The position numbers and the translations under genes were made by a program. From Pithys albifrons albifrons (Eukaryota > Chordata > Aves > Passeriformes > Thamnophilidae), in the NCBI RefSeq assembly GCF_047495875.1, contig NC_092459.1, positions 7,754,965-7,818,964 of the forward strand: DNA of 64,000 nucleotides, read 5' to 3'. Below the pieces are notes generated by a model. That model was not told where the DNA came from, ran no database searches, and saw only the letters and a list, made by a program, of their open reading frames with translations. Shown here one piece after another: positions 35,796 through 48,014 of this stretch (position 1 is its first letter; every line of letters starts with the position of its first letter).

Positions 35796-35814
35796 CCCCA
35801 CACGTTGGGCGCCA
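35796..35814 (-). other. Primer binding site, tRNA-Lys type (modified)
   Basis: On the minus strand, five bases after the LTR end, it reads TGGCGCCCAACGTGTGGGG. The first 14 bases match the complement of the 3' end of tRNA-Lys (CTT), with an extra TG afterwards. ERVL elements are named for a leucine primer, so a lysine-type site is unexpected here. Confidence 0.65.
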
Positions 35815-35819
35815 AGAAA

Positions 35820-35946
35820 TGTCTCGGTTTGAGGGGAAAAACCAAAATGTTTTACCCACGAGCAGGGGAGGGGCCTCCTCCTCAATAATCACACCACTCT
35901 TTATCAAATTTAAGAAAAGGAATTTTAATACAAGAAGGATAACTGC

Positions 35947-35982
<36 letters not shown>

Positions 35983-36514
35983 GACTAGTGCAACCCACTT
36001 CCCCAACACCATAAGAGGAAAAAAAAACAACAACAACAAAACCCAGCAGGTTTTCCTCCGGGAGAAAAGGTTATACTTAAGTGTCCTTGTCACAGCCCGC
36101 TGGCTGCAGAGTGAGTTTCAGTCCCTCTCCAGCGAAACAGACGAGCAGTGGGCTTTCAGATGGACTCAGTCTCTTTCCCCTGTGTTCCCCGTCCAAGAAG
36201 CAGACAGGTACGAGCAACCAGCAGCAAATCCAAGGCAGGTAGCAGCACGGCAGGAAAAAGTAATCCGAAGTAGGCAGCGGCAAGACAGCCAGGGAAAACC
36301 CCAGCAGTAACCAGCAGGGCAGCCTGCCTCCTTGGAGCCCCCACTCCCCCGTTCCGCCGAGCCAAGACTGAGGAGAATATCCAAAAAAAAAACCAAAAGA
36401 GACAAACCTGCCCCCACCCCAGCGATCACAGTTAACTACTTCTTTTGTTAACCGCTGGCCTGGGCAGTTAAGTGGCAGGGGAGAGAATTTACATAATAAT
36501 CCCAAACTACAACA
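35820..36514 (-). repeat. 5' LTR of the ERVL-like element
   Basis: 695 bp, promoter-side LTR for the minus-strand element. It is identical to its partner except for a longer TA tract (35947-35974) and one noticed substitution. It should carry the element's promoter, though no core promoter motif was clear. Confidence 0.93.
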
Positions 36515-36951
36515 GGTACTTAACACATGAACTGGGAAGGGGGAATTGTGCTTGAGGCTTCTAACTCCTTGGGGAAATCTGATGTCTGGAGAGCTCAGGT
36601 GTTAAGAGCAGGACAGACTATAACTATTTATATTGGAAAATATTCAGAGTTGCTGGAGATGCACCATAACTTCAAAAATGTCCTAAAAAGAATTGAAAAA
36701 CAAACCAAAATCCCATCTACAAACAACTTTCTAATATTTTTTGGCAAGAAGTATAAGGCAGTAAAATATAATGTAGTGATTTTAGTATGTCTGAGGCAAA
36801 AAAAGGGTACTTTGGAAGGTAAAATGTATCTGGCATTAACTTCTAGAAAAAATTATTCAAATTGCTACAGCATACAGGTTGATGGTTATTCTTGTCTCTT
36901 CAGTATGAACCTCTGTACGTGTTTAGAAATGCTCTCTCATTGCTGTGCTAT

Positions 36952-37805
36952 CAGCATGTCTTAGTTTTGAGGGGGAAAAATCAAAATGTTTACTTATAAA
37001 AGGAGGAGGGGATTCCGGATTCCTCCACAATAATCATGTCACTATCAAATTTAAGAAAAGGAACTTTAATCAGAAAATGGATATAAGAAGGATAACTGTT
37101 CTTAACTGCTATATATATATATATGTAGGTATAGATATAACTGTAAACAGACCAGAGCAAACTGCTTCTCCAACACCACAAGAAAAAAGAAAAAGAGAAC
37201 AACCCCTAAACCAGCAGGTTTCCTCCTGGAGAAAAGTTATACTTATGGGCAATGTCTGTGTCACACCCCGGCTTGGCTGCAGGGTGAGCTCCCTCCAGCG
37301 AGACAGACGAGCGATGAGCACTCAGATGAATTCTGTCTCTCCCTCTGTGTTCCTTGTCCCAAAGGAAGAAGGAAAACTGGAAATGGAGAACCACACCGTA
37401 TCCTGGGAAGCAGCTATACCTTCTCTCTCCCGGGTTGCTGCTGCAGCCAGGGTGGCCAGGCCACGACACTGCAGGTGGCGGTGAGACTGGAGCGGAGACC
37501 GGGACCCCAGTGCCGAAACCAGGAGCAACAGCAGTGGCAGGGGACAAAAATTTGCTTACTCCACGGTAGCAGCAAGGAGCAGGAGCAATGGCTTCTCTCC
37601 CACAGCAGCACACACACCGCCAGAGCCCTGTGTAGTCCCCAAGAACAAAAGAGACAGTCCAAGCCGTTTCCCACCACACCTTTCCCTAGTCACCCCAACC
37701 CAAAACGATCAAGAAGGAATTGGTAGTAGTTAACTACTTTTGTTAACTAATGGCATGGGGAGTTACTGGCAGGGAGAGAATTTACATCAGAACTGCAACA
37801 CAGCA
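36952..37805 (-). mobile_element. Solo LTR related to the ERVL-like element, with 5-bp TSD
   Basis: Element 36957-37800 starts TGTCTTAGTTTTGAGGG and ends CTGCAACA on the + strand, clearly related to but diverged from the 30.1-kb LTRs. It includes the same TA microsatellite and the A-rich block. CAGCA at 36952-36956 and 37801-37805 is the target duplication. It has the same orientation as the provirus 0.4 kb away and no internal region, so it is a product of LTR-LTR recombination. Confidence 0.88.
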
Positions 37806-39000
37806 ATAGTTCCCTTAATTTTCCCTCAGGTGCCACCTGTCAGACCACCTTGAGCTGCAGGGGTCAAAGACCATCTTGTGCCACTGTTGAGGGTGTGCCC
37901 TGCCCTCCCAAGTTACCCTGAGGGGGTCACAGGTGCACCCAGGGCTGGTGGCAGCTGCACTTGTTTTCCAGGTTACGAGGAACTGCACTGGCTCTGGACT
38001 CTCGGAGTGACTCCAAAACCAGGGGATCTTTACATGCTGGCGGACTGCTTAATGTGACTTTAGTTCAGGGGCTGAGGCAGGCAGCTGAAAGACCGTATGA
38101 AACTGAAGTGGCCTAAGAAAATAGCTGAAGCTGCTGTGTGGCTGGGTGCTACTCAACTATCGATTCAAGAACAAGCTCTGCAATGGATCCAGCTGCCCTG
38201 AGGGCCCGAGTGCGTCTGTCTGACCATGAGTGGGCACCAGAGGAACTTGGATGTGGTAAGAGAGCTCCTGCCAAGGGGTGGGTATTGAGACTCCCAAGTC
38301 CGTGGCTGATCCAGCTGGTTGGCAGCAGGCATTGCCTGAAATTTGTCTGGTGTTTTGTGTACGTGGGTTGTTGCTCAAAAAGCTGCAGCCCCTCTGTGAG
38401 AGGAAAGCCATTTTACCTCCCTGGAGCCCTCTCCTGTGGCTTTCCCCTGCATGAAGGGTGGTGGTCCCTCTTCCCTGATGGCATTTGCAGCCTTTGTGAA
38501 GCCCACGGTGGCCTCTTCTACTGTGCAGTCCTGGTAGAACTTGCTGAAGTGAGTCAGTGCCTGCCTGAGGCTGCACAGCTGGTGTGTTGGTGGTTCCTAT
38601 TCTAAATCGGGGCTTCCTGTTCCCCTTATGGAGGTGACAGGAGAGAAGATGGTCCTGCAGTACAACGCGGTACGGGGTTGGCAGGCAGAGGTGTCTGCCA
38701 AAGCACTATGCTGGATGGATGGAGATCATAGTGGGTTTGTGCCCTAAGCTGTGCTTTCCATTAAAGCTCACTGCAGCTTCCCCCAGGAGCCGGCAGGATT
38801 TCCAGTGCCACGAACCAGACAAAATGCCCATGGTTATATTTGGCAACGGGAGGCAGTTCCTTGTGTCTCGGTGATCGCGCTGTGAGGATTTTTTTCTCAT
38901 GTTCTTTGCAAATATTGCTCTGGAGACCGAAGTGCAAAGTTAGCCTGAACCCAAACACTTTCCACGGAGGAAGAGCGGGTGTGTTTGTGCTTCAGCTCCC
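37806..39000. other. Intergenic DNA upstream of MATN3
   Basis: No gene recognised. An open + frame at 38138-38605 has no recognisable protein features and is probably chance. Confidence 0.45.
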
Positions 39001-39039
39001 CCCGCTCTCAGGTTTGAGCCGCAGGTTCCCAGCGTTGAG

Positions 39040-39203
39040 CTCTAATCCTTGCCTCTTTCCCTCTCCCCGCGGCTGAGACGGCGCCGGGCAGCGAGAGGGG
39101 CCGCGGGCCCGCCCTGGGGAGGAGGCGGCGGGGGCGGCGATGCCACCTCGGTGTCCCGGCAGCTTTAAAGGCGGGGCGGCGGGCGCGGGGCGGCGGCGGG
39201 ACC
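39040..39203 (+). promoter_or_regulatory. MATN3 promoter region, GC-rich with TATA-like box
   Basis: The GC content rises sharply from 39060. A TATA-like CTTTAAAGG lies at about 39163-39171, roughly 35 bp before the ATG at 39204, flanked by GGGGCGG Sp-type boxes. A short 5' UTR is implied. The placement fits a regulated cartilage gene but the start site is not seen. Confidence 0.5.
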
Positions 39204-42200
39204 ATGGGGCGAGTGCTCGGCACCGTGGGCTGCTGCCTGGCCCTGCTGGCGCTGCAGGCGCTGCCCGCGCTGCCCGGCGCCCCGCGGGGCTCCGCGCTCC
39301 GCCCGCGGCCGCGCCCCGGCGGCCCCTCCTCAGGTACCGCTCCCGGGATGCCCCCGAGCCGCTTTCCCGGCCCCGCTGCCCCCGCCCCGCGCGCTCCTGC
39401 CCCGCGGCCGCTCCAGCATCGCCGCCACGGCTCTGAAACCCGCACTGCGCTCCCTTGCCCCTGCTAGTTACCGAAACGTCTTTATGTCAGACTCGTGGAA
39501 GGATCAGGCTGCTGAAAAGCTTTTTTCCTCTTTAGTCTATAAAAGAGAAATCTACTTACAAATTCTGCATTTCGTCGTTTTGTGGTTTTTTTCCTTTTTT
39601 TTTTTTTGAGGACAAACTTCGTGTGTCTTTTTTTATGCCTTAAGATACACATGCACGCACCAACATTTCTTCAAGTTTTCTCAGCTTCACAAAGGCAAAA
39701 CTGAATTATGGGATGTGTATAGAATTATATAGAGTATAGCTGGATGGCATCCTAGATTTCTTTGGGCTGTTACTCTGCTCAAAGGCAAAATCAACTCTGG
39801 TGCTGTGCTTCCTCATGGAATTTGTGCAAATTGATTCTTTTCCTCTGTTTTTACTTGAACAAGACTTTTATTGCCTTGACAAAAAGCGGTTTTCACCTCT
39901 ACATTTAAGAGACTTGTGAAGATTTAATTTTTTTTTAAATTTCAACTGGAATGAGTAATAACAGTGAACTTGATAGCCAGGAGAGGTGTGTTGGGTTTCC
40001 AAAACAGTTCTCAGGCGCAAATTCAAACTGAATACCTCATATTTTACTTTTTAATGCATTGTTGAGCCAGAATGTCTCTTATAGAAAATACTATGCTTTT
40101 GGGTTGTCTGTGTTTCATAAACCAGCTGCAAATCCAACCTTGACAGTATAAACTAAGTACTTGGCACTGTCAGTGTCAGGTCAGTGTATCAGGACAGGGA
40201 GGGTACGTTTCGGGTGCTTGGTGTCACTGTCTTGATTGTTTTTTTTGTCTTCCTAAAGTGATGCATGTCTCTAATCTGAGCTATGGCCTTTCTGTTTCTG
40301 CCTAGATTTATATGTCAGTAATGAATTTTGAAAGCTAGAAATGTGTGTGTAAATGCTCATTTTACATGTAAAGTTACTTCATAATTAATTTAATTTTTCT
40401 CTCTGCTCTAGAAGCCTTAAAAGAGTAACTACTTCTTTAGCAGGCTCTATGTAGCAACATTTGTATTTTTTTCCTATTAGCCTTTATTTCTCCTTGTATA
40501 CTTTGGATTGTGAATTACAAACAAGAGATAATGCCTATTTAGCAATCTGTATTGTTCCTATCATAAAAAATATTAGGATCTGTTCACTATGTGATTTAGC
40601 CAGTTGTTTTGCCATTTTATTTATCTTATAAAGATGGAATTCAGGTTTTATTTATACAAAAATAAACAATAAGTATCTTTACATATTATTGCTACATCCC
40701 TGTTTTGGCTGTTACCAAAACACAACCCTTTGTTTCAGGGATAATTAGACATTTTAAGGGCTCAAATGTGCACCTATGTGTTAATACTTAGAAGAGTTCA
40801 ATTATTTATAACTTTTCAAAATTATTATTTAAGAGTTTCTAATGTGTTGTTCACTATAATTTTAAGCCTCTTCCTAAAGAATCAGCCAGCCTTATCTGGT
40901 AGGGATAGTTTGCCATGACAGCACTCGCTCCTCTCCACTGAGAGCTCTTGTCTTGTGTAGGAAAGGACTGAAATGTTTTCCTTCCTTCTTGACAGACACC
41001 GCCTGTACGAACCGGCCCCTGGACCTTGTCTTCATCATAGACAGTTCCCGCAGTGTCCGGCCTGAAGAGTTTGAGAAAGTGAAAATCTTTTTGTCAGAAA
41101 TGATTGATACTCTGGATGTTGGTGAAAGGACGACCCGTGTGGCGGTCATGAATTATGCGAGCACTGTCAAGGTGGAGTTCCCCCTCCGGACCTACTTTGA
41201 CAAAGCCTCTCTGAAGGAGGCTGTGTCTCGCATCGAGCCCCTGTCTGCTGGCACGATGACCGGCCTTGCCATCCAGACTGCCATGGATGAAGTCTTCACC
41301 GAGGAGATGGGCACCCGGCCAGCAACCTTCAACATCCCCAAGGTGGTCATTGTTGTAACAGATGGACGGCCACAGGACCAGGTCCAAGATGTGGCAGCAA
41401 GTGCCCGGACAGCTGGCATTGAGATCTATGCAGTTGGGGTGGATCGGGCAGACATGCAGTCCCTGAGGATAATGGCCAGTGAGCCCCTGGATGAACATGT
41501 CTTCTATGTGGAGACCTATGGTGTGATCGAAAAGCTGACATCCAAATTCAGAGAGACGCTCTGTGGTAAGGGGCTCAGTCCAAGAGGGTAGTGTAATTTG
41601 GCTCCTTTTGGCTTCTTCTGTGGTTCCACTCCCGAAGAAAGAACGTTTTCTTTTTCAGAAGTGTTATGTATCACATCTAAATATTTCCTTTGCTATCCAC
41701 TGGGTAACCAAGCAAACCCTTTTATTCAGTGAAGGCCAAGTAATGGCCTTTCATTCTGAATAGTGACCTTACCATGCAGGTAGCAGACCTGACTTGAGTG
41801 GACTTCCTTGTGCAGTTGGTCAGATTTAGTGCCAGAGAAATCCTGGCAATCTGGATGGGGTTTGGCTGTGTATATTTACTGACTTACCGAGAGCACACAC
41901 AAGAGCACTATAGGCTGGAGTGGAAGGGCTCCTCATAGGTTCAGCGTAGGAAAATAAGCATGGCAGGGGAACCACTACACTAGCTTGAGAAATCTAGTGC
42001 AGGATGAAATGCCCAAGCCCAATGACAGGTCATCTTGGGATGGGCTTTCACTCTTCAGGCTTTTTCAGTGTATCAGGGTCACATGTCTCTTTGTTTCTCT
42101 GAATTTGATTTAGACAAGGGACTGTGGGATGGGATTAATTAGCTTTGCTCTTTCAGGGCTAGTCTTGAAAAAATGCTACATGTATTTGGTTTAGGCTAGA

Positions 42201-45200
42201 ACTCCACTAAGGATGCTAGACTAGAGGGGGTTGTTATTGCCATTTACAGAAAAAAGGAGATAATCTGGAGTATTTAATACTGCCTATAGAACAGCTGTGA
42301 CACAGCCCTACTCACAAAAATCAAATGACAACTTTATGACAATTAAAAAAACTTGTACAGGGTAGATTTTTAAAGTAAAAATAGTAAATTTTTTAAAGGA
42401 AATGTCTTAGCAATTTACTAGAAAAATCTACTTTGTGCAAATTTTTTAATTGTCAAAAAGTTGGTAATGTGTTACTCTGTTACTGCAGAGCCTTACTGAA
42501 ACTTACAACCATAACTTTTGAGTCTGTTTCGAGTGAATAGACCTCTCTCTCTAGGTATGAAATAAATGTGTAGGACCATCTGCAGACAGGACAATTTGCC
42601 CAATAATTAGCATAGGAAATGCCTTGAGGTTTGGCTTGATACCATGTTGTGCTGCTGATGCGACCAGATCCAATCTCTGGTAGCTGGAGGTGGGCACGAG
42701 AACTTCCTTAGCTGGACATTTATGTATGCTGTGAGCACAGCACTAACTTTCCACTTGGTTGTCACCGAAGCAAGTCCTTTCATAGCATCAAAGAAAAATC
42801 TCTTGTTCTTAAGAGTAGACCTACTGTTTGTTATGCTGAAGCATAGAAATTATGCTCCTGGAAGTCTGGAGGATAAATCAGAAAGCTCACACATGTGCAC
42901 TCCCACTGTAACTCTCAGTTGCCTGTGTGCAATTAGCCAGAATCTGTGGGATTCATGAACAAAAACAGCAAAGGAAATAGTTTTTAAAAAAAGCTCCTAC
43001 AAACCAAATGAATCTAAGAGGGTCTTGTAAGACAGTGTGGTAAATTGGGTCCTTTTCCAGCTCCAGACTGCTTTTTGGTCAGAAATCTGGACTCACCAGT
43101 GACAATTAGGATTTTCTTTACTTTTAACAAGGCAAGTAAATTTGTTTGTAGGGTGAACTGAAAACAGGAAAACTAATGTTCAGGGGAAAAACAGTTGGTT
43201 TAGATCAAGTTCTTGATGCACTGAGAGCACGTTATTCAGCATGAGACCATGCCAGAGATGGAAAATCTTAGCCTTGAGTTGCTGTCCAAGTCAGTGGATG
43301 TTTGACTTTCCTACCACACAAATCTAACCATTTGAGTCTGAGCTTCTCACTAATGCTTAAAATACCACCCACAGATTTTGTTCATAAATCATGGAAATTA
43401 ATTCTCTTATTCCCAAGAGTGTAGCAGAATGAAAAGGTGCTGTCTCAGTTTGAAATTTGTTTTTACCAATGGACAGACAAGACACACTATCGGCCTTATC
43501 AGGGAACTTCTAAATATTCCATGTTTTAGAAAATGGGAAATGTTGTCTTGTTTTCAGAAATACATGAGAAGGTTCAAGCAGTCTTGCTTCTGATTTCTTA
43601 TCTCACCACTATTTCTTTGGAGTTTGATTTTACCAGTAAGTAGTCCATACTCACACTGTAACTACTAATCTAAGTAAAATCTCAGGTAAAACCAGAGTTG
43701 TTTTCCTATTTTTTCTTTCTCCCTTTTATTTCTTCCTTCTTTGTTTCTTTCCTTCCTTACTGTACCCCCTTTTTTTAACCCTTCACATTTTTTTCCCCGC
43801 CTTTTTTTTTCTCACCCCTTCCCTCTCCCTTTTCCTACCCCAATTTAGTAATCTAACAAGCATCCAAGTTAAGTGAGTATGGGTCCCTGAAAACTGAATC
43901 TCATTTTGTAGTTTGAGGTTTCAGCTTCTCGGTTCTCTGAGATTTGGCCATTATTTCTGTACTCTCCTTCAATTACGAGTTTCATGTGCCTGTTAAGCTA
44001 CATTACTGTAGAGACTTTCCTGCATGTCCTCTAGTTTTGACTTTTTAAATCTGATGGGTCAAGGCAGCTGCAGCCCTCACACACCCCATCTTGCACTGGT
44101 GGGTTTCTTTGCTGGCCTATACATCTGGATCATAATTACAGAGACACACCCTTTATCCGTGAGAAGAGTATGTTATCCTAGTGCCTATGAGTCCTTTTTA
44201 TGTTCCTTCTGGTCTTGATCCTCTTCCCTTGCCTTGCCTTCCATCCCCTTCCCTTCTCTCCCCTCCCTTCCCATCTTCCCGCTTCCTTTTCCGTCTCAAT
44301 TAATTCCATTTCGCTTTCTGTTTTGTTTCAGTTTACATGGGAGTTTTCCAGTGCAGCCGCAATTCATAGATCAGGTTCTCTGCCACTGAGCTGAAGTTCA
44401 CAAGGCACTAGATACATTGATATGTTTTAGCATTACTTCAGTGGGTTGTCTGTAAATGAAAGAGACTGGATGCAAAAAGCCAGGAGGTCCTTTTCATTGC
44501 CTATTTCTCATTTCCAGTGAAACGTTACTAAATGCTTAAAAATCTCTCCCTGTTGCACCCTTTTCAATTCATCTTTTCCTCTGCCACCTCAGGTGGTGAG
44601 TTATTTCAGTGCCGCTTATGACCTCTCTCTGGCTACAGAATGATGCAAAGGAGGCCTGTAACTTACAGAGACAGTGACACAGCACTGACATTTACTACCA
44701 CTAATCCAGCACACAGTGCAAGATATACTTTTGTATGTATGTATGGCCAAACTTCAGGAACGAAGATTTGGGAAGGGCTGTCCCCACGTGGGTGTGCCCT
44801 TCCAGCCTGCGCAGTGGATTTTAGGTGAGGCTCAGCGTGCGTTAATACTTTTGTAGGCATGAATGATTAATGCCTGTTTCTGTCCTTTGGGATGACTGAA
44901 GTACCTCTCTGTAAATGCCCTTTGTAGCTGGGAATGTGTGTGCCCTGGGGACCTGTTGTTACAGTAAAATCAAAATGAGCAATTCAGATCTATAGAAAAC
45001 CCTGTGAGACTGAGCTATCAGCCAGAGGCAGCACGGAACTCAGCTGCTGCTGGCTGATAGGGAGGAGGTTACTCCCCAAGAATTCACATAGTAGGAATTC
45101 ACAGGACTCTGCAGGTGCAGGAAAACAGCCAGGCTAAATAATATAAACATGGGACTTGTGAGAGATAGGTTTTAACCAATTGAAGTATCTGGCGTAGTGA

Positions 45201-47978
45201 TGTGTTAACTCTTTTAGCCAATAAGCTGTAGTCCTAACCCTATATAAACTGTGTGCTTTGTGTAATAAAAAGTCTTCACTATAAACTTCATAAGCTTGTT
45301 GGTGAAGTCCAGTTCCTCCGCCGTTTATAAATTGTTTACTTCAGGGACCCACAGAGCAAGTCTGTGTGAGGAACAGGGGGGTCCTACCTCTGTGATTGCT
45401 ATGAAGGCTACACTCTGAATCCAGATAAGAGAACCTGCTCAGGTATTGCTCCTTGGGTAAATGTGGTCAACCAGGACAAAAAATCATTTTTTAACACCAT
45501 AATTGGATTTCAGAAGGTACTTGCCTACTTCTGTTGAACCAGTGAACATCTGTATCTTTTTCAATCATAATAAATCTATTAATGAATAATAAATAAAAAT
45601 CTGCTGCAAATAATGGAGAGAAGTATTTTAGTTCCATCACCATCCTTTTTGTTATGCCTACAGATCCACTCACTAGGGCCAGATGCCAAAACAAACTCTT
45701 CAGATTTAGATACTGCTTAGATATTTTTTCCTACTGTTTGTTCTAATTCCTTCTATTACTATTGCCATTTCTGCGCTGACTCCAAATCGAAATATATTAA
45801 AAATGTGAATGTGCACTTCATCCCAAACTACTTTTTAATAACAATTAATTGTTTCTCTGAAATGTATCTTGCAGCTGTGGACAGATGTGCACCTGGAAGG
45901 CATGAGTGTGATCAGATCTGTGTGAGTAACAATGGATCCTATCTCTGTGACTGCTATGAAGGATACACCTTAAATCCAGACAAGAAGACTTGTTCAGGTA
46001 AGAATTAAAGGCTACTTGAATATATGAAACCCATGGAGATATGGACATATTTTCTGTTAGTAACCATCATTATTTCTACTTGAAAAATTGCATACAGACA
46101 TCAGTCCTTAAAATGAGAACTCACCAGTAGACTTTTCTCTTGGTTCCAATAAGAATAAAATTCTGTTTTTCTTTAAATTTTGTTAATTAAAAAATGCAAT
46201 TTAGCACTTACCTACCATTTTATGATCTTCACAGTGTATCATAAACATTGCTTAGCTGCTTAGTCTGACATAGGGCAGGTTATTGCTTATCTCATGGATT
46301 TTTAGCTTCATGCTTACTGGAGATTTTCAGAACTGTTGGAATTGCTGATGAAGGTCAGAACTGCATGAGATGTGGTATAGTCTTGTCTTACAGACCTGGT
46401 ATCTGCCTCCTCCATTAAATAATTAGTAACTGAATTCAGCTGTCTGCATCATAATACGATTTAGTAGGGCACTGGTTGAATCCTAATGAAATTTTAATTA
46501 TAGATGTCAAGCATTTAAAACACTTGAGTGTCTGGGAGGGATTAATTGGTTTCTTTTCTAAACCATGGTTCACCACAGCCAAGGACATATGTGCACCTGG
46601 AAGGCACGACTGTGCCCAGGTCTGTCGGAGTAATGATGGATCCTACAGCTGTGACTGCTATGAAGGATACACTCTGAATTCAGACAAGAAGACTTGCTCA
46701 GGTAAGATTAAGGAAATACTGTGTTTAAAAGAAAGTAGCTTTTAAAAATCAGGTTAACTTACATTATTTTCCTGATAAATTATCAAAGAGTTCCTGTACA
46801 GCTTCTGAAAACACAGGGCTAATTTGTTTCTTCATATGAACAGCAGTAATTTCAGCCCCATGGCTCTACTACAGAAGTGTTGAAGCTTGTATTTGTTAAT
46901 ATTAAAATGCCATTTAGCATTTCCTTGAGGACTTCACAGTATTTTTACACCCATGAAGACAAACTCCCATATCCAGTATGTGATGTGCATTACCTGTGTC
47001 AGAAAACTCTTCAGCAAAGCAGCACAAGGGAATGAGATGCAGGAGAGCAAGGACTATTCAGGAAGAGAGATTGCAGTCTGTATCACCATGAGTGTGATCC
47101 CTCTTTCTGGTGGATGTGTTTGGACCTTAAAAATACTCCAGCCTTGGAGCTCCAGAGGAGGGAGAGAAATGTTCTTTCCCAGTGCTGGTCTCTTGTGGAG
47201 AACAGGAGCACAGATGTATCTGATATTTAAGGATGTACATGCAAGTATATAGTACCTACAAATTAATATGTGTTCCATATGATTTTCATTTGATTAGGGT
47301 TTGAACTTCAATCTTAATTTCTTTGGATGTCTCACTGATGATTTATTTAGGAAAACTCCCTTTTTTCACCCCCTACTTCCACTACAGTCCTTTTCTTTAC
47401 TATATTGTGTGTGACAAAGTGCTAAACTTAAGCTTCCAAATCCAGGAGGTTTCTAGGTAAATCTCTCCAGTTAAGTCACAGGTCTCACATCTCAAAGAAG
47501 TGAAGACAGAGGGCCTCAGTATTTCTTCCTGTCTACTGTGGGAGCTGATTTTGTAAATATAGTGCCTAGAATTAACTCTCACTTCACATTGTAGAGAGGC
47601 AATAGACATGTGAGGGAATGTAAAATCAATTAGGCACCCCCTTTGGGAGTCCAAACCAAATCTCATTTCATAGCATTGATTCTCCTCCTGCCTAGTCAAA
47701 CTTGAAATTATTTTTCTAATATATTTGCTTTTTTTTCCTTTTGAATCTCATTTTGCAGTATGCTGCTAATGATTTCTCAGCCATCTAGGTCTTTGTGATA
47801 ATTATATCATAAAAACATGCAAAGAATGGTGCAAAAATCGTCTAGGTCCAGGAGAGGGTTTTTTCTTCTTTTCCATTTCCTTTTCCTTTTTATATTTCCT
47901 TTCCTTTTTCTCTTTTTTTCTCTTTTCTTTCCCTTTGCTTTCCTTCCCTTTTCCTTTTCCTTTTCCTTTCTTTCTCTT

Positions 47979-48014
<36 letters not shown>

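Larger units (their letters stand above)
30127..36519 (-). mobile_element. Full-length ERVL-like endogenous retrovirus, minus strand, with 5-bp TSD
   Basis: Two LTRs (30132-30818 and 35820-36514), each starting TG and ending CA, flank a 5-kb internal region with gag and pol on the minus strand. The sequence GGTAC occurs at 30127-30131 and 36515-36519 as a 5-bp target duplication, the length expected for class III (ERVL) elements. There is no env frame. A primer binding site lies inside the 35.8-kb LTR and a purine-rich tract inside the 30.8-kb LTR. The LTRs differ by 8 bp in a TA microsatellite and by one substitution I noticed (T/C near 30658), so the insertion is recent. Class assignment rests on TSD length and the env-less gag-pol layout. 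Confidence 0.93.

Noticed and set aside
38138..38605. 155-codon ORF upstream of MATN3
   Set aside because: No recognisable motif, an antisense frame is also open, and there are no convincing splice or promoter signals.
45344..45442. Functional exon using the LTR-derived acceptor
   Set aside because: In the required phase it reads into TGA before the donor, because of the frameshifts.
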